From Bostrychus sinensis (Eukaryota > Chordata > Actinopteri > Gobiiformes > Eleotridae): DNA of 64,000 nt. The position numbers and the translations under genes were made by a program. The notes beneath the pieces were generated by a model. The model made no database searches, had not been told where the DNA came from, and was given only the letters and a program-made list of their open reading frames with translations. The stretch covers positions 13,979,729 through 14,043,728 of the forward strand of contig CM036248.1 of NCBI GenBank assembly GCA_020698575.1, in the 5' to 3' direction. This document shows, one piece after another, positions 9,664 through 20,545 of the stretch; the first letter of the stretch is position 1; each line of letters opens with the position of its first letter.

Positions 9664-10470
9664 TATATACTAAAATTAATTATTTGTTCTTTTAGTGAGT
9701 GAAGTTAGTGAAGGTGTCTTTAAAAAGCACAGAACTCCTTCAGACACTCCTGGATCTAAACTTTGATCTGGATTCACACCAGAACTATTCATGTCAATCA
9801 ATGTCTTCTGCCCGCTATTAACCTTTCCTTAAAGTTTTATAACAAATTAAATATTTGTGTTTATGAAGCCGCCTTTAGTTAACAGCATGCTGCACACCTC
9901 AGTTAAACCTTTGCCTGATACAGTATAAGGTGCATATAAAAGTAGTAGTGATTCAGGCAAAAAGGCAAGAATTCTATGTGCGGAAAAATACTACTGCATA
10001 CTCGCAACAATCTCTGATGCTGCATTGATATATTTCGGTTTCAGTTCATTTTAAACGTGATGATTTGCATTAACGAAAGATAATCTGGACACCTTTGAAG
10101 TTCTACCCTGTCCCCTGGGAACAGTGGAGGAGCTTGCTTTCTCACATCTGATATTTCTGCTCTGCATGCAAAACACCAACAGCTCCTGCGCCTGGATCTC
10201 CATGGCCCCTCTAATCCTGCTATAATCTGACCGTCCCTGAGATTAGGATACAGCCCTCCCCCCATACTTTAGCACCATACATGACACACCAACCAGCCCA
10301 ACCCATACAAGAATGACTAACATGTTCGCATTACAGATACTACTGTTTGCTCTAAGACTCACAGCTGTCTCTGCGATAAAGCCAAGGGGTAGTAACTACA
10401 TGACAGAATACAATGACAACACAAGGGGTCACACACCAGTCTAACTTTTGAACCATTACCAAGCTTAGAT
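9664..10470. other. LINE-tail fragment then single-copy sequence
   Basis: About 9745-9850 resembles a LINE tail ('ctcctggatctaaac', 'gatctggattcacaccag'). The block 10040-10270 is complex and GC-balanced and could be conserved non-coding DNA. The 74-residue minus-strand frame in it has no recognisable domain. Confidence 0.45.
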
Positions 10471-10474
10471 AAAT

Positions 10475-10590
10475 AGAAACAACTGTGTCAGGAAGGCCAT
10501 CTGGAGTAGAACCTATACCATTTAATATGCAAGTTAATGCACACTATGAGGCAGAAGAGTTGGTGAGATGACCCCAGAAGGGAAAGCCAA
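10475..10590 (+). mobile_element. LINE-tail short repeat
   Basis: 'gtgtcaggaaggccatctgg', 'atatgcaagttaatgc' and 'gaccccagaagggaaagcc' followed by an A/G-rich tail mark a plus-strand copy of the family described at 2830-3014. Confidence 0.7.
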
Positions 10591-13262
10591 AAAGAAAGCC
10601 AAAGGGAACATTATGGAAACAAGAGGGGGAAAAAGCAAAGGCATCAGCATAAAAGGAAGGTATGAGGTTGGAAGGTACAGTCCATACAAATGTGTACGCA
10701 CTTAGATCAAACATTGTTTTGCTGATAAATTATAAAATAGGATCCCACTGCAGCGCTATGATTACAGTGGTCTATTGGCACCTACCTTCTTCTCCAATGA
10801 GTCAAGGAGACAGTGATCTTTGGCAGAGCAAACCCAGCGGTTTAATGAGTCTTATTGTATTGGACAGAAACAAGGACGCCTTGTTTTCTCTCATCTAAAT
10901 GAACTACACTTACCGAGCATCCACTGCACCACCCACTGTGTTCTTCACTGCTTACACACACATAAAAATGTATATACATGCAGACCTATACTGAAGAATT
11001 GAGAAGCTGTCTGCCCTGAGCCAAGCCTTGCCAAAAAACAACACAGATTTTTTTTTTTTTTTTTTTTGTAGAGTTCATTAACATGCAGGAGAAAGCCAAC
11101 CAGTCTGAATCAGGATAAGACAAAGTAACTTGAAGAGTCATTGAAGAGACTGGGCTGGAGGAAGTTATAGCAACACATCAAAGTAGGAGCCAGGCCTGAT
11201 CCTCTCCTCAATTGAGACGTGTCAAGAAACTGCCACAGGTAACTAGCATCCGCGTTTCAGCAACGGCCTTAATTTGACAGAGCTCAAGCTATGTTTTTGT
11301 GCTCAGCCAACTCATTTGAATGCCCTTCCAAAAGCGCACAAAGGCAGAGAGGGAAGGCGGCCTCTCTCCACCTCAGCTAACTTAACTGCACGCAGCGCTG
11401 TAGTGTGTAATCTCATTACCTGTCTCGTTGTCCAACCTAGGCGATAGTGCCGTGATGGGTTGGCATTACTCTGATTAAAGCAGGCAAGGAGGGAGCAGAG
11501 CAGGATATATGTGGAGAAGTAATGTAAATGTGTGTGCATATGGGCGCAAGAATGACATAAGCACTTATTGGTATTAAAGGGTAAACTTTCAAAGACATCC
11601 ATCTCACCAAGAGCAGAGCAAACTTTCCAGTCAAAGTTACCCCGCCGATTGGCTTTGATGTGCGGGTGACAAGCAAGAAAAAATGTTAGTGATGTATATT
11701 TTTGCACTAAAGAAAAAAAAAGCCCTTTGGCTTGAACCTAGGTCATTAAGACACAAATAAATAAACAGAGAAAGTTTGCATATTGGAAAGCTGTCAGCTT
11801 GGGGCCAGCGTCTGCTCACTTCCGCTGTGATGGAGAGCCTTCTTTTCTGGGCAAGCCCTCGGACTCGGGGGCCCATGAATCAGCGATAGTGGACACATTG
11901 GCAGTTGTCATGTAATGATATTGCCTGAGTGTCGGCCGCAGTAGGAACAGCCTCACTCACATCTCTGAGATAGAAGCAGAGAGACACAGTGTGTTTCACC
12001 AATGGAGTACTAGGAGTACTATAAAACATCTGGTCAGGTGGTATACTATACTGTTGCTGAAGAAGTCTTTTGAAACAGGATTTGCCATCAACCTAAAGAT
12101 ATGTTGGCACAAATACAATCTTTATAAACCACAAAACCCTTCTAAGTTTCCCAACCAACCATTTCTTACAAGCTTTTTTCACTATTGTATTATTTCAATT
12201 ATTGGAGGCTCATATCAACCAATGACCACTGAAAACTCTAAAACATGTATGTAATGAGTGCACAAACCAAAATAAATACCAGACTGAGTATATATCAACA
12301 TTGAAATAAGATTACTTTACACCTTTCATTAAATCTCTTAATGTGCATGTATATCTACCAAGATGTTGTTTTCCACTTTAAAGCCATTATGAAAAATAAG
12401 AACTCAAATTCTCATTGCAACCTGTTCATTTTGGATGAAAGGCTCAGACTGGAGACTGAATAAATGTCAATGTACTTTGCTGGAATACAAAATAAAGAGG
12501 GATTTTGGGCTTGACATACCTATCAGCATTTAAATTTATGTGCCAGCCAATTTATATCTGACTAGACACAAAAATGAATGCAATTTTGCAGAATCCTGTA
12601 ACATTTTGACAGCTAAAGGTGATCTCAATTCCATACAGCTCCTGTCCTCACCTTGCTGCATCCCATATAATTATAAGCCATCAATGACTTCCTTCTGCAT
12701 CACGATTTAGTCTGACAAAACACAAAATACAGTTTTTTCCTTCAAACTGCTTGAGCTGCTTGCATTTGCAAACCTTTATACACAGAGTTATATGGCGGAA
12801 ACTGTCCCGTCCTGTTTCGTCTGCACTTGAATTGTAGTGATAAGCATTTTGTGACATGCATCACATTAAATAATATGGCACTGCCTTGACTGGATGCATT
12901 ATAAATGAGTACACAGGAATGCACATATGCAGATCTGGAGCTGGTCTCCCTTTTTCCAAAATCAAGCTGTTAGATATCACAAGTTTGAGTGTGGAGAAAA
13001 ACTGTGAGAAAAATGTCTAAAGTCTTCAAAAGTTGATGATAATGGTATATAATAGCTCAATATAAACTGTGTGCTAGTATGGTATTACATAAAATGACTT
13101 CTAGGGCTGTCTTTGAGCCAAATAAAACTTGGTTACGGCATCTCAAAAAGTTAAAATTTTGTGAAAACATGAAATTACTTCAAGCATTGTGATGATTATG
13201 TTGTATTATGTATTTTTTTATATATATTATAGGATACTGGATTCCATAATCATCACAGTTCT
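10591..13262. other. Mostly single-copy sequence with candidate non-coding conserved blocks
   Basis: Only a 20-base T run (about 11048-11067) and no clear transposon. 11200-12000 is unusually complex and GC-balanced. It hosts overlapping open frames on the minus strand (up to 131 residues), none with domains, codon bias or splice context that would support a gene. Such blocks in fish gene deserts are often conserved enhancers, but this cannot be tested here. Confidence 0.4.
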
Positions 13263-13412
13263 TCTTTCTTTTCCTCACCACAGCTAATCATCTGCCTGTT
13301 AGTGTGCAGTGATTTGCATTTTTTAGGTTTTAATGCCCTTCCTGATGCAACCCTCTCCATTTATGCAGGCTTGGGACAGGCACAAAGAGTACACTGTCTT
13401 CTGACCTTCTGT
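13263..13412 (-). mobile_element. LINE-tail short repeat, reverse orientation
   Basis: 'cagctaatcatctgcctgtt', 'gtgatttgcattttt', 'gcccttcctgatgcaaccct' and 'gcaggcttgggacaggcac' identify the family. It sits directly left of a minus-strand SINE at 13428-13690. Confidence 0.75.
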
Positions 13413-13424
13413 GGCTGGTTTTGT

Positions 13425-13427
<3 letters not shown>

Positions 13428-13480
<53 letters not shown>

Positions 13481-13690
13481 CATTGACCTTGCTTTTATGA
13501 ACACTCAAGGTCACTTTACAATTAGGTGCATTATTCATTCACTCCTTAGTCACTCTCTGTGGTGATACGTCTGGGGCAGACTGACAGAGACATGGCCTCT
13601 TCAACTACCAAAAACCAAAGTGTCTTGCCCAAGGACACAAAAATGCCTGTAGCAGGGATCAGTCCGCAAACCTTCCTTCAACGGCTACTG
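13428..13690 (-). mobile_element. tRNA-derived SINE with (ATT)n tail, reverse orientation
   Basis: The (TTA)n tract (13428-13480) is the tail. The body shares 'gtgcattattcattcactcc' and 'gtcttgcccaaggacacaa' with the copy at 2352-2712. The tRNA-like head ends near 13690 ('aacggctactgag'). Confidence 0.75.
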
Positions 13691-14632
13691 AGTAATTTTC
13701 TAATTTTATGACACACGAAAATTGGGTAAGCCATAATTACAGCAATTAAATAAAAAGAAAACTTGAAATAGTCCACCCCTATACTGAATATAAAGTGTAT
13801 ACAAGTTTCACTTTGAATTGAAATACACCGACTTTTCCACAATGACTATGATTATAATGTATTGATGTGTTTAACACTTGACCGAATACAGGAGATGCCC
13901 CTTTATGTGTGTTTATTGTTGTTGCATGTATTGTCTACTTTCTGTCAGTAAATTAAAAATAGTTTATGAGCTGCCATTGTTTACAGCGTGTAAACTGAGC
14001 TTGAATTAACCAGGAGTTTAGCAGTCTGCGCAGGTTTGATGGAGTGCGGTGAATCACAAATGAGTAAAGAGCTTAATGCCTTTAAAAAGTGAGCACAGGG
14101 ATGTATGGCCTGGCTATCTATCATGTGCATCTAAAATGTGCACTGGGAGCTGCGTGCTGGCGTCTGCAGTACCAAGTCTGTGTGTGACTGCGAGACACAG
14201 ACAGAGTGAGTTCACAGAAAAGCGTTAACCTACAGTACGACTGCATGCACACATACACACTTGCATATTCTTCGCTGCACCGATACATCACTGTGCTCGC
14301 ACCCCAAATGAGGCAATCGCTCAAAATTATTTGCATATAAACTAATGAAATATTGCTGGGTGAAACTCAATTGAATGTTAATTACAAAGGTAATGCACTA
14401 TTTGCTGATTAATGGATCGTCTCTTTTTGGGCAGGAGATGGTACAGGCAAGCGGGGGGCTGAGAAATCCACTGAGCTGAGGTAAGCAACTGTACCTATGC
14501 TGCAGGTAGAAAAAGAGAATTGATGTGTGGATGTTTTTCCTTTGCTTTTGATAATTCAACTTTTACTTTTTTAGTTACTTTGTGAAAAATCACTTAGTGG
14601 AACACATTTTATTTCAATAGAGGACCTACCTT
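13691..14632. promoter_or_regulatory. Single-copy sequence with homeodomain/POU-motif-rich block
   Basis: 14295-14420 is repeat-free and carries an exact octamer atttgcat (14328-14335), followed by gttaattacaaaggtaatg and ctgattaatgg, all ATTA/TAAT homeodomain-type cores. The rest shows nothing specific. Enhancer function is inference from motif density only. Confidence 0.3.
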
Positions 14633-14785
14633 CTTTCCTTCTGGCTTTTCCTTTCGGCGTTTTAGTGTTTTACTGATTTGCATATTTACAAAGGTTGGCA
14701 AAGGTTTTATGCCCCAAGGCCTTTTCTGGCAAAACCCTCTCCATTTATGCAGGCTTGGGACTGGCACCAAGAGTACACTGATCCT
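14633..14785 (-). mobile_element. LINE-tail short repeat, reverse orientation
   Basis: 'ccttctggcttttcctttcg', 'tactgatttgcatatt', 'aaccctctccatttatgcag' and 'gcttgggactggcac' identify the family. It lies 250 bases left of a minus-strand LINE reverse-transcriptase fragment, and both may derive from one insertion. Confidence 0.7.
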
Positions 14786-15009
14786 TTCTCTCCATAATAG
14801 TTGAGGACATTACTCATTCTCATTCATGCACTCATTTTTGACACTGCTGGCAAATGATTGTCAGATATTCCCCTGGACCTAAGGGGGAGGAGGTTATTAG
14901 TGGGCTTTATTTGCTTCTGCTTCTGTTACTTGTGTGTTAAGCTGCTACCGGCAATAACCAGCCTGAAAAAAGTTACATAAAAGTTGCTGATTGGCATTTT
15001 CCTAATCTT

Positions 15010-15345
15010 CTATTTTTACTGTTCTCCTTAAGGGTCACAAAATTGAATAATCTGCTTCTATCTAACCATATTCCCTGCATCCTTTGTTTCTGACACCAGC
15101 TAACATCTCATCTTTTATCACATCCAAAAATCTGGTTGCTCTAAACTCTGCATCCTTCCACCAGCATATTCACTATCCCTCCTCAGTAAATGTCCAAACC
15201 ATCTCAGTCTGGCCTCTAACTTGAGCTGTCCCTCTGATGTATTCTTTCCTAATCCTATCCATCCTCGACGCTCCCAAAGAGAACCTCAACATCTTCAGCT
15301 CTTTGACTTCGACCTTCACTTGATAACTTTGCAGCCAGTGATGCC
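15010..15345 (-). mobile_element. Non-LTR LINE reverse-transcriptase C-terminal fragment
   Basis: Minus-strand translation gives ARLRWFGHLLRRDSEYAGG, matching the 'LRWFGHVxRRDxEYxGxRML' signature near the C terminus of a common fish LINE ORF. Adjoining words read in other frames ('atacatcagagggacagctc'), showing frameshifts. No intact ORF remains. It is flanked right by a 26-base T run (15388-15413). Confidence 0.75.
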
Positions 15346-15387
15346 CCAGCAGACTTTACACAGTAACCTGCACTTTATTAATTAGGC

Positions 15388-15413
15388 TTTTTTTTTTTTT
15401 TTTTTTTTTTTTT
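15388..15413. repeat. Poly(T) tract
   Basis: 26 uninterrupted T. A second T tract is at 15678-15704. Confidence 0.9.
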
Positions 15414-15677
15414 GTGCAGCTTTCCAACTTTGCTGAAAATTCTCCAAGATGATGATCCTCTCCCCTTTCCTGAGAGACACAAGGAGGAGTAGAAGAGAGA
15501 GTGAAATTAATCGCAAACAATGGTCAGAGTTTGAGTGGACACAGTCACACACCACAGGATCGTGTTTCAGAGCTGCTGAAGATACATTTTTCATTTATAG
15601 ATCATTAATTATGAATCCACCAAACGCAGCAGGAGGAGGAGGAGGGCTGAGGTGTGAAGAGTATGAGTCAGAGCGTT

Positions 15678-15706
15678 TTTTTTTTTTTTTTTTTTTCTTT
15701 TTTTAA
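15678..15706. repeat. Poly(T) tract
   Basis: T run with one interrupting C near its right end. Confidence 0.9.
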
Positions 15707-16019
15707 GGATACATGTTACATATTTCATCTGCCTGTCTGACCTCAGAGTTTGTAACAAGCTCTTTGTGATTCCAGGGAACCGCATCACTCAGAACAAAGA
15801 ACATAATAACATAAATAAAATATGGGCTAGCTCTAAAAAGTGAAACCGCTGACATTAGAACAACCCGTTTTTTGGGAAAAGAGCTCCTAAGAACTGACAG
15901 TGTTTTTAACATTGTTGCACTATTCTGGTGTACACTTTATTGTCAAGATGTTTGTATAAATTAGGCTGAAACATAATTCTGTCAGTTTTTACAACACAAA
16001 ACCGTACTCTGCCTATTGA

Positions 16020-16112
16020 CTAAGGCAATTTTGAAGATTTCTACAATGTATTTTATCCAAACTTAACATTCAAAATAAGACTTAATAAACTGTTGGTCTG
16101 CACTTAATACAG
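16020..16112 (+). repeat. Local repeat unit, copy 1 of 3
   Basis: 'gactaaggcaattttgaaga', 'tatccaaacttaacattcaa' and 'taataaactgttggtctgca' match copy 2 at 17105-17290 and copy 3 at 21870-22030. This copy lacks the 'ggtttgtctaga' segment present in the other two. No terminal inverted repeats or tRNA boxes were recognised. Confidence 0.65.
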
Positions 16113-16167
16113 GCATAGCTCAGTGAATTAAAATAGAGTGAATAATGCAGCATATTTTGTGTGTGTG

Positions 16168-16930
16168 TTCCTCCCACAGTCCAAAGAAATGCGTTGGGTG
16201 AATCTACATTGCCCCAAGTGTATGGATGTGAGAGTGAATAGTTGTCTGTGTGCATGTCTGTGTCAGCCAATGGTGGAACAAAGTAAAAGTACTTAGTTAC
16301 TTTTCTTAAGTATCATTTTCATGTATCTGTGCTTTACTTGAGTAAATTTTACAAGGGGTACTTTTACTTTTACTTCACAACATTTTAGAGCAAGTATCTG
16401 AACTTTTTACTCCACTACATTTCAGAGTTGGTTTGAAGCACAATAAGTATATTGAGTTTTGGTTTAAAATCATGTGTTTTTGTCCTACTCTTACTGTAGA
16501 CACACATTATTTAAATATAACAGATGCAGTAAAGTAGTACTTCTTTAGAAACAGATAGAAGACCTCACAGACAGATTCAGTCTCTTCTACTGCACCAATT
16601 TGTTAATTTCATCTGGAATCAGCAAAATCCCTCACATTTAACACATTAATAAGTCAAGTCTGTGTGAAATACGTTTACTTTTTTACTTGTCACTACATTT
16701 AAAAGTAATTACTTTTATACTTTTACTTAGGTTAAAATTTTGAGATGATACTTTTATTTCTACTTGAGTACATTTTTGCTTCTTTATCTGTACTTTTACT
16801 TAAGAAAGGAAATTGAGTACTTCTTCCACCACTGGTGTCAGCCCTGAAACTAACTCCCCACTGTCCAGGGTGTATTCCACCTAAGGCCCATAGCTACTGG
16901 GATAGGCTGGGATATAATGAATAAGTGGGA
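16168..16930 (+). mobile_element. SINE 3' part split by a hAT-like insertion
   Basis: 'ctcccacagtccaaagaaat' through 'gtctgtgtcagc' (to 16267) is the first piece. 'gtgtcagccctgaaactaac' through 'ccagggtgtattccacctaa' to 'gggataggctgggatat' (16835-16930) completes the same SINE 3' half. The break is exactly at the insertion of the element at 16268-16834, with the octamer duplicated. Confidence 0.85.
16268..16834. mobile_element. hAT-type non-autonomous element, 567 bp, perfect 8-bp target duplication
   Basis: Starts caatggtggaacaaagtaaa and ends gagtacttcttccaccactg, giving inverted termini CAATGGTGGAA / CAGTGGTGGAA. The octamer gtgtcagc is found exactly on both sides (16260-16267 and 16835-16842). 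The inside is rich in 'tacttttact' words and has no ORF. TIR start CA-G/A-TGGTGG and an 8-bp duplication are hAT hallmarks. Because the host SINE reads straight through when the element and one octamer are removed, the insertion is unambiguous. Confidence 0.92.
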
Positions 16931-17055
16931 AAAAAAATAATTATTATGGCAAAGTCAAGATTTAATGTTTCATAATCATCACAATTAAATTGATAAATTA
17001 TTTCACTGTGTGTACTGACTCTACAAATATGTGTTTCACTATTTTTATTGAACCG

Positions 17056-17070
17056 GTGAAATAATTTCAC
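17056..17070. repeat. Short perfect palindrome
   Basis: gtgaaataatttcac is a 15-base inverted repeat with a one-base centre. Short enough to be chance. Confidence 0.6.
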
Positions 17071-17104
17071 TTTTCTACAATATTCTGATTTATTGATGCA
17101 TGCC

Positions 17105-17290
17105 TCTACCCTGACTAAGAAAATTTCCAAGATTTGCATAATTTATTTCACCCAAACCTAACATTCAAAATAAGGTTTGTCTAGACTTTATGAACTGTTG
17201 GTCTACCCTTAATAGGTCAAGGCTCCTGCCAATTTCTTTCAATTCCCCCTCGCAGCTGCTTCGCCGAGCTCTAACTTGGTAAGGTTGCGT
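17105..17290 (+). repeat. Local repeat unit, copy 2 of 3
   Basis: The longest copy: 'tttcacccaaacctaacatt', 'aaggtttgtctagacttta', 'gaactgttggtctaccctta', 'aataggtcaaggctcctg', 'cccctcgcagctgcttc'. Shared words run across at least 150 bases with copy 3 (21870-22030) and about 70 with copy 1. Confidence 0.75.
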
Positions 17291-17735
17291 AAGTTTACAA
17301 AGGCACTTGAGCAGCTGCATGAGAAATGAGCAGTTTGTCCGTCTTATTCTGACTAACAGATATACATAATGCATGGAGCTGCAGCCTCGCTGCAGGACTG
17401 ACTGAGTGATTGATGGATTGATTGATGATGACAGTTATGACTAATTCATTAAAAGCTGGCCGTGCGTGTCACTCATTGGACTGGAGGAGGAAGAAGTCCA
17501 CTGGCGAGAGTTGGCATTGGTCAAGTGTGTATCTATAGACTCTTCTGTGAGTGAGATTCAGATAAATTGTGCAGTTTGAATAGGAGTGGCATTCTTTCCC
17601 ATTCAACTTAAAAACATTATATATTTTTGGTGGTAAATAAAAATAATGGTTGTTGTTCATATATTTGTTAAATTTTACTTTGAATTAATAACATCCAGAT
17701 CTGTGGAACAGTTTCATTTGCTTTGCTTTGCTTAT
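17291..17735. other. Single-copy sequence, no gene seen
   Basis: Complex sequence; 17300-17420 includes an E-box pair (gcagctgcatga, gagctgcagc) and could be conserved non-coding DNA. Short open frames on the minus strand have no recognisable product. Confidence 0.4.
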
Positions 17736-17737
17736 TA

Positions 17738-18015
17738 ATAGGGGGTGTGACAAGACAAATCCCTCGAGACGAGACATGATATGAGACTGGGTTAACAAGA
17801 ACAAGACAAATTTTATACTAATGAGAAATGTAATTTAATCGCTTGAAAATCATAAAATAAAAAACTATTTAGGTAAACTTTTTTAAAATCAACTTTTAAT
17901 TAACTTATTTACTTCTATTATTTAAATGATGTATATGCAACAACAGAACAAATATACTGCCAAATGTATTACCACAAACTTAACTGTAAAAAGTCCAACC
18001 AGAACTTGATTCTGA
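17738..18015. mobile_element. Fragment of a hAT-like family (left end)
   Basis: Begins 'agggggtgtgacaagacaaa' and 'cctcgagacgagacatgat', typical of a fish element starting GGGTGTGACAAGA. An inner segment ('tacttctattatttaaatga', 'acaacagaacaaatatactg') recurs at 34700-34745, in a fragment that keeps the other end. Confidence 0.5.
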
Positions 18016-18234
18016 GGTCAAAAAACTGATTTTCACCTTCACAAGACTCTTTTGACATCTTGAGATATGTTTTCACAATCCTACTAATCAAATTAGGATT
18101 TGAGGTGATTAATGGATAAATCTGAGCATGCAGTTATTGTTGTCCGTCACATCTCTGTAACTACCAGCACAACAAAGTAAGGTTTAACAATGCACAAAAA
18201 AGAAGCAAAATCAAAATTAGATGCAATCAAAGTG

Positions 18235-18342
18235 TAGACCTGTGCCAAGAAGCGGGTCATATCTCATAATGGTAAAGATGTAGTGCGGAAAACCTCTTCT
18301 CAAACTTGAGAATCTCCTAGTTCAGGGGTAAATGCACTTTTC
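18235..18342. mobile_element. LINE-tail fragment
   Basis: 'tagacctgtgccaagaagcg', 'catatctcataatggtaaag' and 'cctagttcaggggtaaatgc' resemble the fragment left of 9118. It borders the hAT-like element at 18343. Confidence 0.4.
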
Positions 18343-18766
18343 TAGAGGTTGACTGATGTGGTGCTGGTGTACTGGGCTGAGTTTTGCATTTTTAGACAAT
18401 TCGCCATCGATTTCTTGCACTTTAATGCTGATTTTTGGTCAGGCACATGTCCTGACCCCAGCTTCCCCACCCATCTTTTAGCAGTTTGGGCATCTTACCC
18501 TGCAGTTCATAAGACACATCCAAAATCACTTTATCGCGCCCTGAATTTTGCTAACTTCTCTGGCATGGAACCTCTTAGAACAAAATATCCAAATGCATTT
18601 TGTAGCTCTTTGTAAACCCTCCTTGCACAAGACATTTGATTGAAATTGCCTTAATAGTTTTATGAAAACAAATAGCTATATTAAATTAATTTTATGCATA
18701 TTGGTTCAAAAATCAGCAGTGTTTATCAGCCATCAGCTGCTCTGAAACCATAAAGGTCGACCTTTA
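18343..18766. mobile_element. hAT-like non-autonomous element, 424 bp, 7/8 target duplication
   Basis: Begins tagaggttgactgatg and ends aaaggtcgaccttta. It is flanked by cacttttc (18335-18342) and ctcttttc (18767-18774), seven of eight identical. The interior matches the copy at 9118-9655 over long stretches ('gatttttggtcaggcacatg', 'aaatgcattttgtagctct', 'tgattgaaattgcc'). Confidence 0.7.
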
Positions 18767-18774
18767 CTCTTTTC

Positions 18775-19438
18775 ATTGAGCCACAAAACTCAAAATTCAC
18801 CAAAACTAATTTGTTTTTTAGTGAGAGAATTTAGTATCTTTGGCCTCTATCTTAAAATTGTACAGCATGTGTTAAAACAGTGTGTGTACTGTGTAGTCAA
18901 GTGAAACGTTGAGCTTTTTGTGGTTGAACTTCCTGCTTTGGTCACCACGGCAACACTTCTGAGAGGACATTAGCCATGCACACACAAGCGAATCTCAGTT
19001 TTAGTGGTAATTATGCAGCAAAAAGATAAAATAAATGCAGCCACAGTCCCAATGAAAATGTGGAGAAGTGTGGTTTAACTGTGTTGGACCTATACCGCAA
19101 CTCAAAAGTAAGGTTCGCACAAGAACTAAAAGCCACAAAACAACACAGTAAAGTGCTAATGTGTAATATATAGAGTTTCTTTTTGCATATGTTAAGAGTA
19201 AACAACAGTTTGTGGCTCTGAAAACAAATGTTACAAAAATCCCTGCCCAAAATTTGGTATCAACATTTAAATACCCATTACCGCAACAACCAAAATAACC
19301 ATGGTTACATAAAAGTGGATAATGCATTGCATTTCAACCATAGCAATATATTTTTCCCTTCCCAAAAATATGAGCAAAAATGGGTTTTAAAGAGGGTGCA
19401 AGGGGCCAGGGTGATGAGCACAATTCTGATGTTACTTT
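18775..19438. other. Single-copy sequence, no gene seen
   Basis: AT-rich. An RFX-like aaccatggttac is at about 19298-19309. Open frames on both strands overlap each other and show no domains. Confidence 0.4.
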
Positions 19439-20107
19439 GGGTTTTCTCTGCCTTCCTCACACTGTGGTCTTTTTCCCAAGTCCCATGTGTTATGAGAATC
19501 GGTGACTCTAAAACATCCTTACTGAATGAAGTAGTGAGAGTGAATGGCTGCCTGTGAGTGTGTGACTCTGTCTGTATTCTGTGTGTTTTGTTTCCCTTGT
19601 TTTATTGTGTAGTCTTTGTTACTTCTTATGTTTTTCAGTTTTTCTTCCTGCCCTCCTGTATTTCCCGCTCGTGTGATTTCCTGCCCCGCCCTGATGTGTT
19701 TCACCTGTGTGCTCTTAGTTTATTTAGTCTCTATGTTCTCCTCTGTTCTTTGTTGGATCATTTTCTGAAGTTGTCAGTGTCAAGTTCTTGTCCATGTCTG
19801 GTCTGTGTAGTCTTCATTGTTTTCTCTGTAAGTTTGATTTTTTGTTATTTAGTGTTCGCTCTGCTTTTTGTTTTTGGTTGCTACTTTTGTATTTTAGTTC
19901 TTCCCCCATTTTTGACCTTTTGGGATTTTTTTGTGTTCTTGAGTTTCTCATTTGGAGTTTGGACTTTCAGATTGTTTCTTTCTGACAGTCTTTTTTATTA
20001 AAGTTCATCTTTCTTCAGTCTTGCTTTTTGGGTCCTTTTTTCCCCTGTGCTCCTGTGCTTCCATGACAGACCCTGCCTTGGGCCCATAGTTGCCGTGACA
20101 GGCTCAA
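19439..20107 (+). mobile_element. SINE 3' part interrupted by a T-rich retroelement tail
   Basis: 19439-19573 ('cttcctcacactgtgg', 'cggtgactctaaaac', 'gagagtgaatggctgcctgt') and 20070-20107 ('cctgccttgggcccatag', 'gtgacaggctcaag') are two pieces of one SINE 3' half. Between them lies an unrelated T-rich block, listed separately. Confidence 0.65.
19574..20069. mobile_element. T/pyrimidine-rich fish repeat (retroelement 3' tail type)
   Basis: 'cctgccctcctgtatttccc', 'tgatttcctgccccgccct', 'gatgtgtttcacctgtgtgc', 'ttattaaagttcatctttct' and 'gctttttgggtcc' follow the order of a widespread fish repeat tail. Its family could not be fixed. The 147-residue Cys/Phe/Leu-rich frame 19558-20001 is a product of the T-rich composition and not a gene. 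Confidence 0.55.
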
Positions 20108-20397
20108 GTTTTATCTGTTGAATTTTCTCTGAATGTCTAATACATCTCAAACTTGGACTTGACAGCAATGATGACTGCTCAGTTTTCCTTGTTCAGACAT
20201 GATTGTGTGGGAAGTGTCACAGTAAAATGACACGACCACTTCACAAAGGAGGAGGCTCAAATCAACATTCAGCAAATACAAGCACAATGTCACTGTGCTC
20301 CACGTTGGAATAAGAGGCAAATATGAGTGAGGGAATGAACTGTTGCTCAGAGACAGTGATCCAGTAGCTATAAGGAGTCACAAGCCCGTGCACTCAT

Positions 20398-20545
20398 TAT
20401 GCCGGTCCCAAGTCTGGATAAATGGAAAGCACTGTGTCAATGAGGGCATCTGATGTAAAACCTTTGCCAAATGAGTATGCAAATCATTGTCTGGGAGCAG
20501 ATGATTTGCTTTGGTGACCCCAGAAGGGAAATGTTTAAAGAAAAT
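20398..20545 (+). mobile_element. LINE-tail short repeat
   Basis: 'gccggtcccaagtctggata', 'tgtgtcaatgagggcatctg', 'gtatgcaaatcattgtctgg', 'gaccccagaagggaaatg'. A well-preserved plus-strand copy. Confidence 0.8.

Noticed and set aside
11312..11876. Overlapping minus-strand frames up to 131 residues
   Set aside because: Several frames overlap in different phases, no domain or codon bias is visible, and a single start or product cannot be chosen.
17056..17070. 15-base palindrome as an operator
   Set aside because: Too short to stand out from chance in AT-rich DNA and lacks context.
19558..20001. 147-residue Cys/Phe/Leu-rich frame resembling a membrane protein
   Set aside because: It is created by a T-rich retroelement tail inserted in a SINE; the residue pattern follows base composition.
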